From Promethearchaeota archaeon (GTDB lineage: Archaea > Asgardarchaeota > Lokiarchaeia > Sigyniarchaeales > SOKP01), in NCBI GenBank assembly GCA_030615235.1, contig JAUWZR010000131.1, forward strand, positions 1 to 7,301: 7,301 nucleotides of DNA. The letters run 5' to 3'. The notes beneath the pieces are model-generated. The model worked only from the letters and a program-made list of their open reading frames with translations. It did no database searches and was not told where the DNA came from. The position numbers and the translations under genes were made by a program. Positions within the stretch are counted from its first letter, which is position 1, and each line of letters begins with the position of its first letter. Of the stretch, positions 1 through 5,608 are shown one piece after another.

Positions 1-1362
1 ACTGAATGTGGCACATGTGCCGCCGTTTGTCCAGTACTCGAATGGGATCATCTGGCAGGACAACCTAAATTAATAGGAAAATGCACAGGATGTGGGATAT
101 GTTATAATCAATGCCCAAGAACTATAACCGATCCTATTCAACTAATGGGCGAATTCAAAATGGGATATGTATCAAACACTAATATTCCAGAAGTGATTGG
201 AGCCCAAGATGGAGGAACTGTGACTTCCTTGTTAAGTTATTTATTCGATGAACATTTAATTGATGCGGCTATCGTTTCAATGAAAGACCCTAATAATCCC
301 TGGCACCCCGTCGCTCAAATCATAACAAACAAAGATGATGCTATTAAAGCTGCTGGTTCGATTTACTCTCACTCTCAAACCGTTGAAGCATTAATGGATG
401 CAATACGAGAAGGTTATCGTTCAATCGCTTTTGTTGGTACACCGTGTAATATCGATGCTGTTGATAAGATGACAAGTTCCCCAGCGGGAATGTTAAAGTA
501 TTTTATGCGAGCTCACATTCTTAAGATTGGTTTGTTCTGTATGGATTCATTTTCTCCAGCAGCTCTTTACCCGTTTTTCGAACAAAATGGGATAGATCTA
601 ACAAAAGTAGTAAAGATGGACATAAACAAGGGTAAATTCCACATATATTACGACCACGATGGCGAACCTGTAAAATCCTATACGATTAGAGAACTCGACA
701 AATTTAAATCTTCGAGCTGTAATTTCTGTACAGATCTAACTGCTGAAAATGCAGACATTTCCATTGGCTCTGTTGGCAGCGGTCCTAAAAAGAACACGGC
801 TTTTGCAAGAACAGGTATCGGGGCTGAAATTATTGAAGATGCAGCAAAGAAGGGTTATATAAAAATAGAACCATACAATGCTATCAACTTAAACGCTGTT
901 TTATTTTTAGCAAAACTTAAAAAAGTATCTCAATACAACATTCAAAAACGCAAAGTTTTCATCGTCCAAGACTCTAAAAGCCAAATGGAGCCAAAGGTTG
1001 AAACAAAACCTGAAGCAGAACAAGCTATAGTGAAGCCATTAGGCTCCAGAAAATTTTTGAGCGTCTCAAAAAAAATTAACGAAGAAGATGTAGTTCTAAA
1101 TATTTCTTTAACCAATTCTGTTGGTTATCTGCTGGAAGATATAAAGATTAGAATTGTCATAGTCGAAGAACTTTTTGAAAAGAAACCGTGGATAACTACA
1201 ATTAGAGAATTATTTCCATATGAAACAATCGAAATTGGTTACCCTTTAGAAACCGTTAATAACGACCTAGTCTACTCTAATGTACTAGTGGAAGCATCAA
1301 CTGAAAAATTTGGAAAAATTTTCTCAAGAACATATAAATTAGCCCCAAAAGAAGAAAAATGA
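1..1362 (+). CDS. Ferredoxin-FrhB type F420 oxidoreductase beta subunit with extra C-terminal domain (5' partial)
   Basis: The reading frame is open at the left edge, so the true start lies outside the window; the ATG at 145 is internal because the codons before it encode ferredoxin motifs. Numbering residues from base 1, one cluster ends C3-x2-C6-x3-C10-P, and a complete second [4Fe-4S] motif is C28-x2-C31-x2-C34-x3-C38-P. FrhB/FdhB N- and C-terminal domains follow: AQDGGTVTSLL near 68-78, GTPCN (C149), LFCMDSF (C180), and SSCNFCTDL..ADISIGSVGS (C240, C243). FrhB subunits carry FAD and an Fe-S cluster and move electrons between coenzyme F420 and ferredoxin or partner subunits in the cytoplasm; the electron partner here is unknown. 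After about residue 320 come a Lys/Glu/Pro-rich linker and a beta-rich tail (about 345-448) that is not part of the usual FrhB core. The stop is 60 nt before the Rag-like gene, with no T tract between, so co-transcription is possible. Family assignment is firm; the specific reaction is not. Confidence 0.9.
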   Translation, partial: TECGTCAAVCPVLEWDHLAGQPKLIGKCTGCGICYNQCPRTITDPIQLMGEFKMGYVSNTNIPEVIGAQDGGTVTSLLSYLFDEHLIDAAIVSMKDPNNPWHPVAQIITNKDDAIKAAGSIYSHSQTVEALMDAIREGYRSIAFVGTPCNIDAVDKMTSSPAGMLKYFMRAHILKIGLFCMDSFSPAALYPFFEQNGIDLTKVVKMDINKGKFHIYYDHDGEPVKSYTIRELDKFKSSSCNFCTDLTAENADISIGSVGSGPKKNTAFARTGIGAEIIEDAAKKGYIKIEPYNAINLNAVLFLAKLKKVSQYNIQKRKVFIVQDSKSQMEPKVETKPEAEQAIVKPLGSRKFLSVSKKINEEDVVLNISLTNSVGYLLEDIKIRIVIVEELFEKKPWITTIRELFPYETIEIGYPLETVNNDLVYSNVLVEASTEKFGKIFSRTYKLAPKEEK

Positions 1363-1422
1363 GTTTTGATTTGATAAAGAAATAAATTTAATGAAAAATT
1401 AAATAAAACATAAAAAAATAAG

Positions 1423-2343
1423 GTGAAGTTTACTATTAAAATATCACTTGTAGGCTTAGGAGGATGTGGCAAAACTAGCTTATATTCCGTAGCATTTGCT
1501 GAGAAGAAACCTGAGGAAACTAAGAAATTGAGTCCTACAATTTTATACGAAACGAGAAGGCATCCATTTCTTGGCCTTCAAGTTGGAATCTTTGATTTCG
1601 GTGGCCAAGAACAATATCGAAAAGAATACATGGAAAAACCTGAAATCTTCAGGGGGACTGATATATTAATTTGCGTAGTTGATTTGCACGACCCTGACAC
1701 ATTCGATCAAGCGAAAGAATACTTTGAAGGGTTATTGGATTTACATCGGAAAAATAACGAGAAACCGAAGGTCTTATTGTTCTTACATAAGTATGACAGC
1801 GAGGACTATCAGAAAGAGCTTCTTGATACCAACGTAAAGCACGCTAAGGAAACCTTCTCAGATATGTTTAAAGATTACGATTTCGATTTGAAACTCACGA
1901 GTATTTATCAGCAAGATGAATTAGCGAAAATATTTCGCGATATTTTGATTTCTTCGTATAAAGACTTGAAGAAATCTGTAGAAAAAGCTGAAAGTCAACT
2001 TGAGGAAATAAAAGCGAAAATAATTATTTCTGATGTTTCCGGTAATGTGTTAGTTCACAACGTTCAAGGCGTTAGTAGTGGTTTGACGCTAAGGGGGGAC
2101 TTACGAGATTTTATTGACGCATGTAATACAGTAAGAGAGAATATTTTTATGTCTGATTCATGCCGTTTTACGGGCCAAAGTGAGGACGGAAAAGGGATCG
2201 AGCTCCACATCTTTAAATACATTATCTCCGTATTTGTTATGAAGTCCGGAGAATTAGAAAGAGAATCTTTGGACAAGTTAAATGTATTACTTAACGATAT
2301 GAAATTATTCGCAGATTTGATAATTTCAGCTCACAACGACTAA
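1423..2343 (+). CDS. Rag/Gtr1-like small GTPase with C-terminal roadblock/longin-like domain
   Basis: This is a 306-residue small GTPase. Motifs in order: P-loop GLGGCGKT (11-18); switch I threonine in SPTILYET (T39); DFGGQ (58-62), keeping the catalytic-type glutamine; HKYD (122-125) in place of the usual NKxD, matching the HKMD/HKVD of eukaryotic RagA/C; and TSIYQ (159-163), matching the RagA TSIWDE motif. Residues 183-200 look like a connecting helix, and about 199-305 form an alpha/beta module starting IIISDVSGNVLVHN, at the position of the roadblock/longin-type dimerisation domain of Rag proteins. Eukaryotic Rags dimerise and recruit TORC1 to lysosomes in response to amino acids; Asgard archaea carry relatives whose role is unsettled. 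The start is GTG: an in-frame TAA at 1411-1413 and the P-loop close to the N-terminus leave no better choice. There is no Shine-Dalgarno, suggesting a leaderless message or coupling to the upstream gene. The target and any dimer partner are unknown. Confidence 0.88.
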   Translation: MKFTIKISLVGLGGCGKTSLYSVAFAEKKPEETKKLSPTILYETRRHPFLGLQVGIFDFGGQEQYRKEYMEKPEIFRGTDILICVVDLHDPDTFDQAKEYFEGLLDLHRKNNEKPKVLLFLHKYDSEDYQKELLDTNVKHAKETFSDMFKDYDFDLKLTSIYQQDELAKIFRDILISSYKDLKKSVEKAESQLEEIKAKIIISDVSGNVLVHNVQGVSSGLTLRGDLRDFIDACNTVRENIFMSDSCRFTGQSEDGKGIELHIFKYIISVFVMKSGELERESLDKLNVLLNDMKLFADLIISAHND

Positions 2344-2351
2344 ACCTAATA

Positions 2352-2381
2352 TTATTTTATTTTTACTTTTATCTCTTTTTT
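2352..2381 (+). terminator. T-rich archaeal-type terminator after the Rag-like gene
   Basis: An almost pure T tract begins 8 nt after the TAA stop, with no GC-rich stem before it. Archaeal RNA polymerase terminates at such U-rich tracts. It contains the 17-nt string TTTTATTTTTACTTTTA (2355-2371), which recurs exactly at 4507-4523 just after another stop codon. It argues that the downstream DRG gene has its own promoter. Confidence 0.6.
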
Positions 2382-2456
2382 AATATTTAACTCTTTAAGC
2401 AAATATTTTCGAAAAATTTTTTGAATTTGCTTCATTTTAATTTTTACTGGTATGTG

Positions 2457-3593
2457 ATGTCCGAAAAAGTCGAAGATCGAATAAAAGAATTGGAAGAACG
2501 ATTAGCTTCAACAAAGGTAAACAAGGCTACTCAAAAAAGTATAAATTTCATAAAATTTCAATTAGCCAGACTCCGCGAAGATTTAATTCGTATCGCTAGT
2601 TCTAAGAAAGGTGGCGGTGGTGGCTTCGGTATTAAAAGAACAGGGGATGCTCAAGTGGCTTTCATTGGATTTCCCTCAGTTGGGAAATCTTCTTTATTAA
2701 ATTTGCTAACTGAAGGTAACACTCATTCTAAAGTTGCATCTTATGATTTTACTACTGTTACAGCAATACCTGGTATGATGAATATCGAAGAAGCGAAAGT
2801 TCAGCTTATTGATTTGCCTGGAATAATTTTGGGTGCTGCTGCCGGTAAAGGGCGAGGAAAGGAAGTATTAGCAGCAGTACGCTCAGCAGAGTTAGTGTTA
2901 GTTATACTATGTTTTCGTTCTGATGGAACGATTAATCTTTCTGATTTGAAAACTATTAGAATGGAGTTGAATAACGCAGGAATCCGGTTAAATACAAGAG
3001 TGCCAAAGATTGTAATTAAAGAGCGCACACGTGGAGGAATTCATTTTACTTACAAAGGTCACCAACTCATGGATGCTGATGAAGTTAAATCTCTAATGAA
3101 TGACCTTAAGGTCCGGAACGCAGGGGTTTATTTCTCTGAACCAGATATTACACCCGATCAATTAATAGATTTCATATTTGGAAATCGTATCTACACAAGA
3201 GAATTTGTAGTAATTAATAAATCAGATTTAATGAAAACTCCAATTTCCCCTGAAAAGATTACAGAAGCAATTGGTCACGAACATTGGGTTATGATCTCAG
3301 CTAAGAATAAAGAAAATATCAATACTCTCAGGCATAATATCTTCATGGAGCTGAATTTAATACGAGTGTTTTTAAAGCCACCAAGAGAGGAAGCTGATAT
3401 GGATGAGCCAATAATTCTCCACCGGGGCGATACATTAGAGAAACTCTGTCGTAAAATTCACAAACGATTTATAAACGATTATCGCTACTCCTTAGTATGG
3501 GGTAAATCTGCTAAACACCCCGGTCAAAAATTTGATAACCTAGATCACATTATTGAGGATGGCGACATAATTTCGATTTATCTGAAGCGATAA
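2457..3593 (+). CDS. DRG/Rbg-family GTP-binding protein with TGS domain
   Basis: This 378-residue protein can be followed end to end against eukaryotic DRG1. It has an N-terminal charged helical region (1-55) with the DRG NKAT motif (K23), a KKGGGGGFG hinge, G1 GFPSVGKSS (71-79), the FTTVTAIPG segment (98-106), G3 DLPG (119-122), the DRG-specific insert with GIRLN (175-179) and GGIHFT, G4 NKSD (254-257), G5 SAK (281-283), and a C-terminal TGS domain (about 316-376) with IHKRF and YSLVWGKSAKHPGQK. DRG GTPases are cytoplasmic, ribosome-associated factors; eukaryotic DRGs help stalled or slow ribosomes, and archaeal ones are presumed similar. ATG 2457 is preferred over the in-frame TTG at 2421 because it puts the N-terminal helix and NKAT at the spacing seen in DRG1. 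GTG 2454 is possible. No Shine-Dalgarno is present. The gene ends in tandem in-frame stops TAA TAG. One oddity: the usual GIIEGA after G3 reads GIILGA (Leu125). Confidence 0.93.
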   Translation: MSEKVEDRIKELEERLASTKVNKATQKSINFIKFQLARLREDLIRIASSKKGGGGGFGIKRTGDAQVAFIGFPSVGKSSLLNLLTEGNTHSKVASYDFTTVTAIPGMMNIEEAKVQLIDLPGIILGAAAGKGRGKEVLAAVRSAELVLVILCFRSDGTINLSDLKTIRMELNNAGIRLNTRVPKIVIKERTRGGIHFTYKGHQLMDADEVKSLMNDLKVRNAGVYFSEPDITPDQLIDFIFGNRIYTREFVVINKSDLMKTPISPEKITEAIGHEHWVMISAKNKENINTLRHNIFMELNLIRVFLKPPREEADMDEPIILHRGDTLEKLCRKIHKRFINDYRYSLVWGKSAKHPGQKFDNLDHIIEDGDIISIYLKR

Positions 3594-3751
3594 TAGGAAT
3601 GATACTGCCATATGAGGCGTTCTAGAATTGAATTTTCGTTAAATTAAATTTTTGTTCATTTCCGCTACGCAAGAAATGGACTCCTATAACAATATTAGTT
3701 GACAAGAAAATACTAATCACAAGCATTAAAAACTTAGATTTGTAATGTAAA
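3594..3751 (+). other. Intergenic spacer with weak terminator and promoter signals
   Basis: This 158-bp spacer has no ORF or tRNA that I can support. T-rich patches at about 3633-3661 may end the DRG transcript. A small inverted repeat, CATTTC (3657-3662) with GAAATG (3673-3678), has a 10-nt loop and is weak. The A/T-rich ATTAAAAACT at 3725-3734 lies at a plausible TATA distance from the ATG at 3752, which would give a leaderless message; this is inference only. Confidence 0.35.
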
Positions 3752-4498
3752 ATGACTGATATTGGTATAAAAAAAAAATTTCAAGATTTTGGTCGAAATT
3801 TCCAAATAGTAGCAATCTGTTTTATTCTAAGCATAGCAACAGGAGTTACCGGGATTATTGCGTCGATTTTCATCTTTATTGCTCTAGGTAATATTAAAAA
3901 GATAAACCTTCAGTTAAACAACGCTTCTTTAGAACAATTCCGTAAGAAATATATTAAAGGTTTTATTTCGGGATTAGTAGGGATTAGTATATTAGTTACT
4001 GGAGGTGCGGGTATTGCATTTTATTTCATTTTCATGCCATTCTCTATTTCTATCTGGACCATGCTTTCGATATCAATCTCTCTATTGTCCGCTGGTTTAG
4101 TCTTTATTATTGTCGGTTTGGTTTCAGAAATTAAAGCTTGGAAAAATTTGAAGGTTTTCTTTGAAAATAATAGCAATTTATTCCCAAGTGACTTGTCCAG
4201 CGAATTAATAGATGGATGTGATAAATTAAAGAAAGGTACATTATTGAGCGCGTTCTGGTTCTTGGTAATTCCTGCTATCATAGGTTTTATATTTCAAGCT
4301 ATAGGGTTCTTTAAACTAGCAAAACTAAACACAGTAAGCGTTATTGAGGCTCCAAAAGAACTAGATCAAGTAAAACAGGATTATGTTCCTAAAACAGCGA
4401 GTGATTTCGAAATTTCTATTAAATTTTGTCCAAATTGTGGAACCACATTATCTGGTATAGGGAAATTCTGTGCTTTATGCGGTTCAGAAATCAATTAA
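3752..4498 (+). CDS. Four-helix membrane protein with C-terminal zinc ribbon
   Basis: This 248-residue protein has hydrophobic segments at about 18-46, 70-95, 98-126 and 163-187, then a polar linker (about 192-222) and a zinc ribbon, C226-P-N-C229-G and C240-A-L-C243-G (C-x2-C-x10-C-x2-C). The membrane part looks internally repetitive: a hydrophobic run ending in a small basic motif (IALGNIKKIN at 43-52) recurs near the end of the fourth helix (AIGFFKLAKLN at 183-193). This layout resembles the archaeal DUF973/DUF996 type of small membrane proteins, a tentative comparison from memory. No catalytic motif is visible, so the function is unknown; the ribbon could serve protein or nucleic-acid contact on the cytoplasmic face. 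ATG 3752 is the only start, with an in-frame TAA at 3743-3745. There is no Shine-Dalgarno. A T-rich terminator follows the stop directly, and the next gene is convergent, so this is probably a single-gene unit. Confidence 0.8.
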   Translation: MTDIGIKKKFQDFGRNFQIVAICFILSIATGVTGIIASIFIFIALGNIKKINLQLNNASLEQFRKKYIKGFISGLVGISILVTGGAGIAFYFIFMPFSISIWTMLSISISLLSAGLVFIIVGLVSEIKAWKNLKVFFENNSNLFPSDLSSELIDGCDKLKKGTLLSAFWFLVIPAIIGFIFQAIGFFKLAKLNTVSVIEAPKELDQVKQDYVPKTASDFEISIKFCPNCGTTLSGIGKFCALCGSEIN

Positions 4499-4500
4499 TT

Positions 4501-4523
4501 CTTTTTTTTTATTTTTACTTTTA
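4501..4523 (+). terminator. T-rich terminator after the zinc-ribbon membrane protein
   Basis: Nine consecutive T (4502-4510) run into ATTTTTACTTTTA, starting 3 nt after the TAA stop. The last 17 nt (4507-4523) are identical to 2355-2371 downstream of the Rag-like gene. With no GC stem, it fits the archaeal U-tract terminator type. Confidence 0.65.
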
Positions 4524-4558
4524 ATGACCCCCTCCGACTGTCCAGAGAGATTAATAAT

Positions 4559-4566
4559 AAAAAAAA
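4559..4566 (-). terminator. T8 terminator of the convergent minus-strand gene
   Basis: Eight A on the plus strand give eight U in a minus-strand transcript, beginning 3 nt after the stop codon at 4570-4572. Together with 4501-4523 it makes a compact convergent terminator pair. The roughly 25 nt between them (4526-4550) are notably richer in G and C than the surroundings. Confidence 0.5.
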
Positions 4567-4569
4567 GTA

Positions 4570-4989
4570 TTACACATTAAATAATCTATAAGGTATCCCA
4601 AAAAAGGTTTCTGCCCCTATAATCTCTAAAATTTTTTCTTTATTATAGATGGTATCATAATAAATATGTAATTCCCCTTTGCCATTACATCTTTCATGAA
4701 TTACAACCCAAACATTTTCAGGATTTATATTTTCAATTTCCTGTATTACCTCCTGGTGATCTTCAACAATTTGTCTAACAGTCTCAATATCTGGTAAAGC
4801 TTCACAAGGTAGTTCTGGATCATAACCCAACAAATTCTTAATAGTATTATATGCATAAATAACGACAGGAATACTTACTAAGGAAATTATAACAATAAGA
4901 CTTATGATGATTACGGTATATTTTTTACGCTGGTTTTCTCTTCTCGATGAAATATTATTTTTACTTGACTTAAAATAATCATTGTTCAT
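4570..4989 (-). CDS. Single-pass membrane-anchored small protein of unknown function
   Basis: This 139-residue protein is not one I recognise. The N-terminus (1-24) is polar and basic (SSRRENQRKK), followed by one strongly hydrophobic helix at about 25-47 (VIIISLIVIISLVSIPVVIYAY). By the positive-inside rule the basic N-terminus is cytoplasmic and the rest faces outside. Residues 65-139 read as a small alpha/beta domain: a helix with DIETVRQIVEDHQEVIQEIENI, strands around VWVVIHERC and ELHIYY, a short helix NKEKILEIIG, and a conserved-looking end FFGIPYRLFNV. Two cysteines (62 and 101) lie outside the membrane and could form a disulfide. An in-frame TAA at 4996-4998 (minus strand) leaves ATG 4989 as the only start. 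No Shine-Dalgarno is present, but a TATA-like box sits about 30 nt upstream, suggesting a leaderless or very short-leader message. It is convergent with the zinc-ribbon gene. Its coherent domain composition argues for a real gene. Confidence 0.7.
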   Translation of the reverse strand: MNNDYFKSSKNNISSRRENQRKKYTVIIISLIVIISLVSIPVVIYAYNTIKNLLGYDPELPCEALPDIETVRQIVEDHQEVIQEIENINPENVWVVIHERCNGKGELHIYYDTIYNKEKILEIIGAETFFGIPYRLFNV

Positions 4990-5014
4990 GATATTTTAAT
5001 CATTTCTATTTTTT

Positions 5015-5025
5015 ATTTTAAATAT
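5015..5025 (-). promoter_or_regulatory. TATA-like promoter element for the minus-strand gene
   Basis: Read on the minus strand this is ATATTTAAAAT, close to the archaeal TATA box, centred about 31 nt before the ATG at 4989. Archaeal transcription starts roughly 25-30 nt downstream of the box, so the message would begin at or within a few bases of the start codon. The assignment is by motif and spacing only. Confidence 0.45.
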
Positions 5026-5154
5026 GTGCCGATCATCATATAGAAAACTTCCTTTTTAAGTTTAACATAGATATATAAAAAAACAAATTCATGAACAAGA
5101 AATCTTATTATTGGCTTGGTACAAGAAGAATTCGGCTATTTTCTACCTTATTTT

Positions 5155-5177
5155 ATCCTTAAACGATCTATAAGGAT
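5155..5177. repeat. Inverted repeat, 7-bp stem with 9-nt loop
   Basis: ATCCTTA (5155-5161) is the exact reverse complement of TAAGGAT (5171-5177), around a 9-nt loop AACGATCTA. As RNA it would form a hairpin directly abutting the longer palindrome at 5177-5199. Its role is unknown. Confidence 0.6.
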
Positions 5178-5199
5178 TCTTAAATTTAAAATTTAAGAA
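5177..5199. repeat. Perfect 23-nt palindrome, 11-bp arms around one base
   Basis: TTCTTAAATTT (5177-5187) and AAATTTAAGAA (5189-5199) are exact reverse complements around a single A at 5188. With a 1-base centre it is more natural as a binding site for a dimeric regulator than as an RNA hairpin, although an AU stem followed by T6 at 5214-5219 could also help termination. It lies 188 bp upstream of the minus-strand gene and 140 bp upstream of the mini-ORF. Confidence 0.65.
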
Positions 5200-5338
5200 C
5201 GCAATAAAAATTATTTTTTCCGATTTATGTATGTAAATTGTTCTACTCTATTGTACAAAAAGATGGAATTTAATAAACTTTAAAATGAATTAATAATGTT
5301 CTTATCATGAGTTTTAGTACTTAACTTGTTGAGCTAAC

Positions 5339-5470
5339 ATGGATGGTAAAAACTCCAGAAAAGATGTTTGGTTAACATATTGCGAAGAATGTGTAAAATC
5401 GAAAATCGACAAAAATGTCCCTCAAGAATATAAAGAAGAACCGGGGGAAAACACAGATACTGCTTTATGA
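5339..5470 (+). CDS. Possible 43-residue CxxC mini-protein
   Basis: ATG 5339 to TGA 5468-5470 encodes 43 residues starting MDGKNSRKDVWLTYCEECVK and ending GENTDTAL. The protein is highly charged, with one CEEC pair (C15, C18) that resembles half of a zinc-knuckle or zinc-ribbon; a second pair is absent. In-frame TGA at 5330-5332 fixes the start. There is no Shine-Dalgarno, as for most genes in this window. The segment is visibly less A/T-biased than the flanking spacer, which favours coding sequence. It could be a genuine small metal-binding protein, a remnant of a longer zinc-ribbon gene, or chance. I recognise no family. Confidence 0.4.
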   Translation: MDGKNSRKDVWLTYCEECVKSKIDKNVPQEYKEEPGENTDTAL

Positions 5471-5550
5471 AAAACATCTAATAATACTTAATTAGAACGC
5501 TTTTCCTCCCATATTTCAATATCAATACTGACTTATTTTAATTATCAAAT

Positions 5551-5595
5551 ATTCTAAATTAAATGTGAATAATTGCTTTTATTCTAATTTAATGA
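5551..5595 (+). promoter_or_regulatory. Probable TATA region with near-repeat upstream of the UroD-like gene
   Basis: CTAATTTAATG at 5584-5594 is TATA-like and centred about 20-25 nt before ATG 5609, which suits a leaderless or very short leader. A similar string lies 30 bp upstream: ATTCTAAATTAAATG (5551-5565) against ATTCTAATTTAATG (5581-5594). The second copy may be an alternative promoter or a regulator site. This is a motif-only assignment. Confidence 0.35.
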
Positions 5596-5608
5596 GATAG
5601 ATTAAATT

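Larger units (their letters stand above)
5026..5338. other. Noncoding stretch between divergent units, with structured element
   Basis: I see no convincing gene in these 313 bases. A TATA-like ATATATAAA lies at 5070-5078. A 23-codon ATG ORF (5091-5162) is too short to call. Two abutting inverted repeats at 5155-5177 and 5177-5199, followed by six T at 5214-5219, are listed separately. The right part (5221-5338) is A/T-rich with further TATA-like strings (TTTAATAAA at 5267-5275), one of which could serve the mini-ORF at 5339. Confidence 0.5.

Noticed and set aside
145..1362. ATG 145 as start of the FrhB-like gene
   Set aside because: The upstream codons in the same frame encode one complete and one partial [4Fe-4S] cysteine motif and run to the window edge, so the gene starts outside.
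1272..1472. Minus-strand 66-codon ORF across the FrhB/Rag junction
   Set aside because: It overlaps the ends of two well-supported plus-strand genes and their spacer, has a low-complexity Phe/Leu-rich product and no motif.
2064..2276. Minus-strand 70-codon ORF inside the Rag-like gene
   Set aside because: It lies fully within the coding C-terminal domain of the Rag-like protein and is a frame shadow.
2421..2456. TTG 2421 as start of the DRG gene
   Set aside because: It adds 12 hydrophobic and aromatic residues not expected in DRG proteins; ATG 2457 gives the usual N-terminal spacing.
2801..3028. Minus-strand 75-codon ORF inside the DRG gene
   Set aside because: It is antisense to the conserved G domain, with no recognisable product.
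3657..3678. Inverted repeat CATTTC/GAAATG after the DRG gene
   Set aside because: A 6-bp AT-rich stem with a 10-nt loop is expected by chance at this composition.
4021..4281. Minus-strand 86-codon ORF inside the zinc-ribbon membrane protein gene
   Set aside because: It is an antisense shadow of membrane-helix codons with no start signal.
4526..4550. GC-richer island between the convergent terminators
   Set aside because: No stable stem, tRNA-like fold or repeat could be found in it; too short to interpret.
5091..5162. 23-codon ORF starting MNKKSYYWLGTRRIRLF
   Set aside because: It is too short, overlaps the first inverted repeat, and has no ribosome-binding site or well-spaced promoter.
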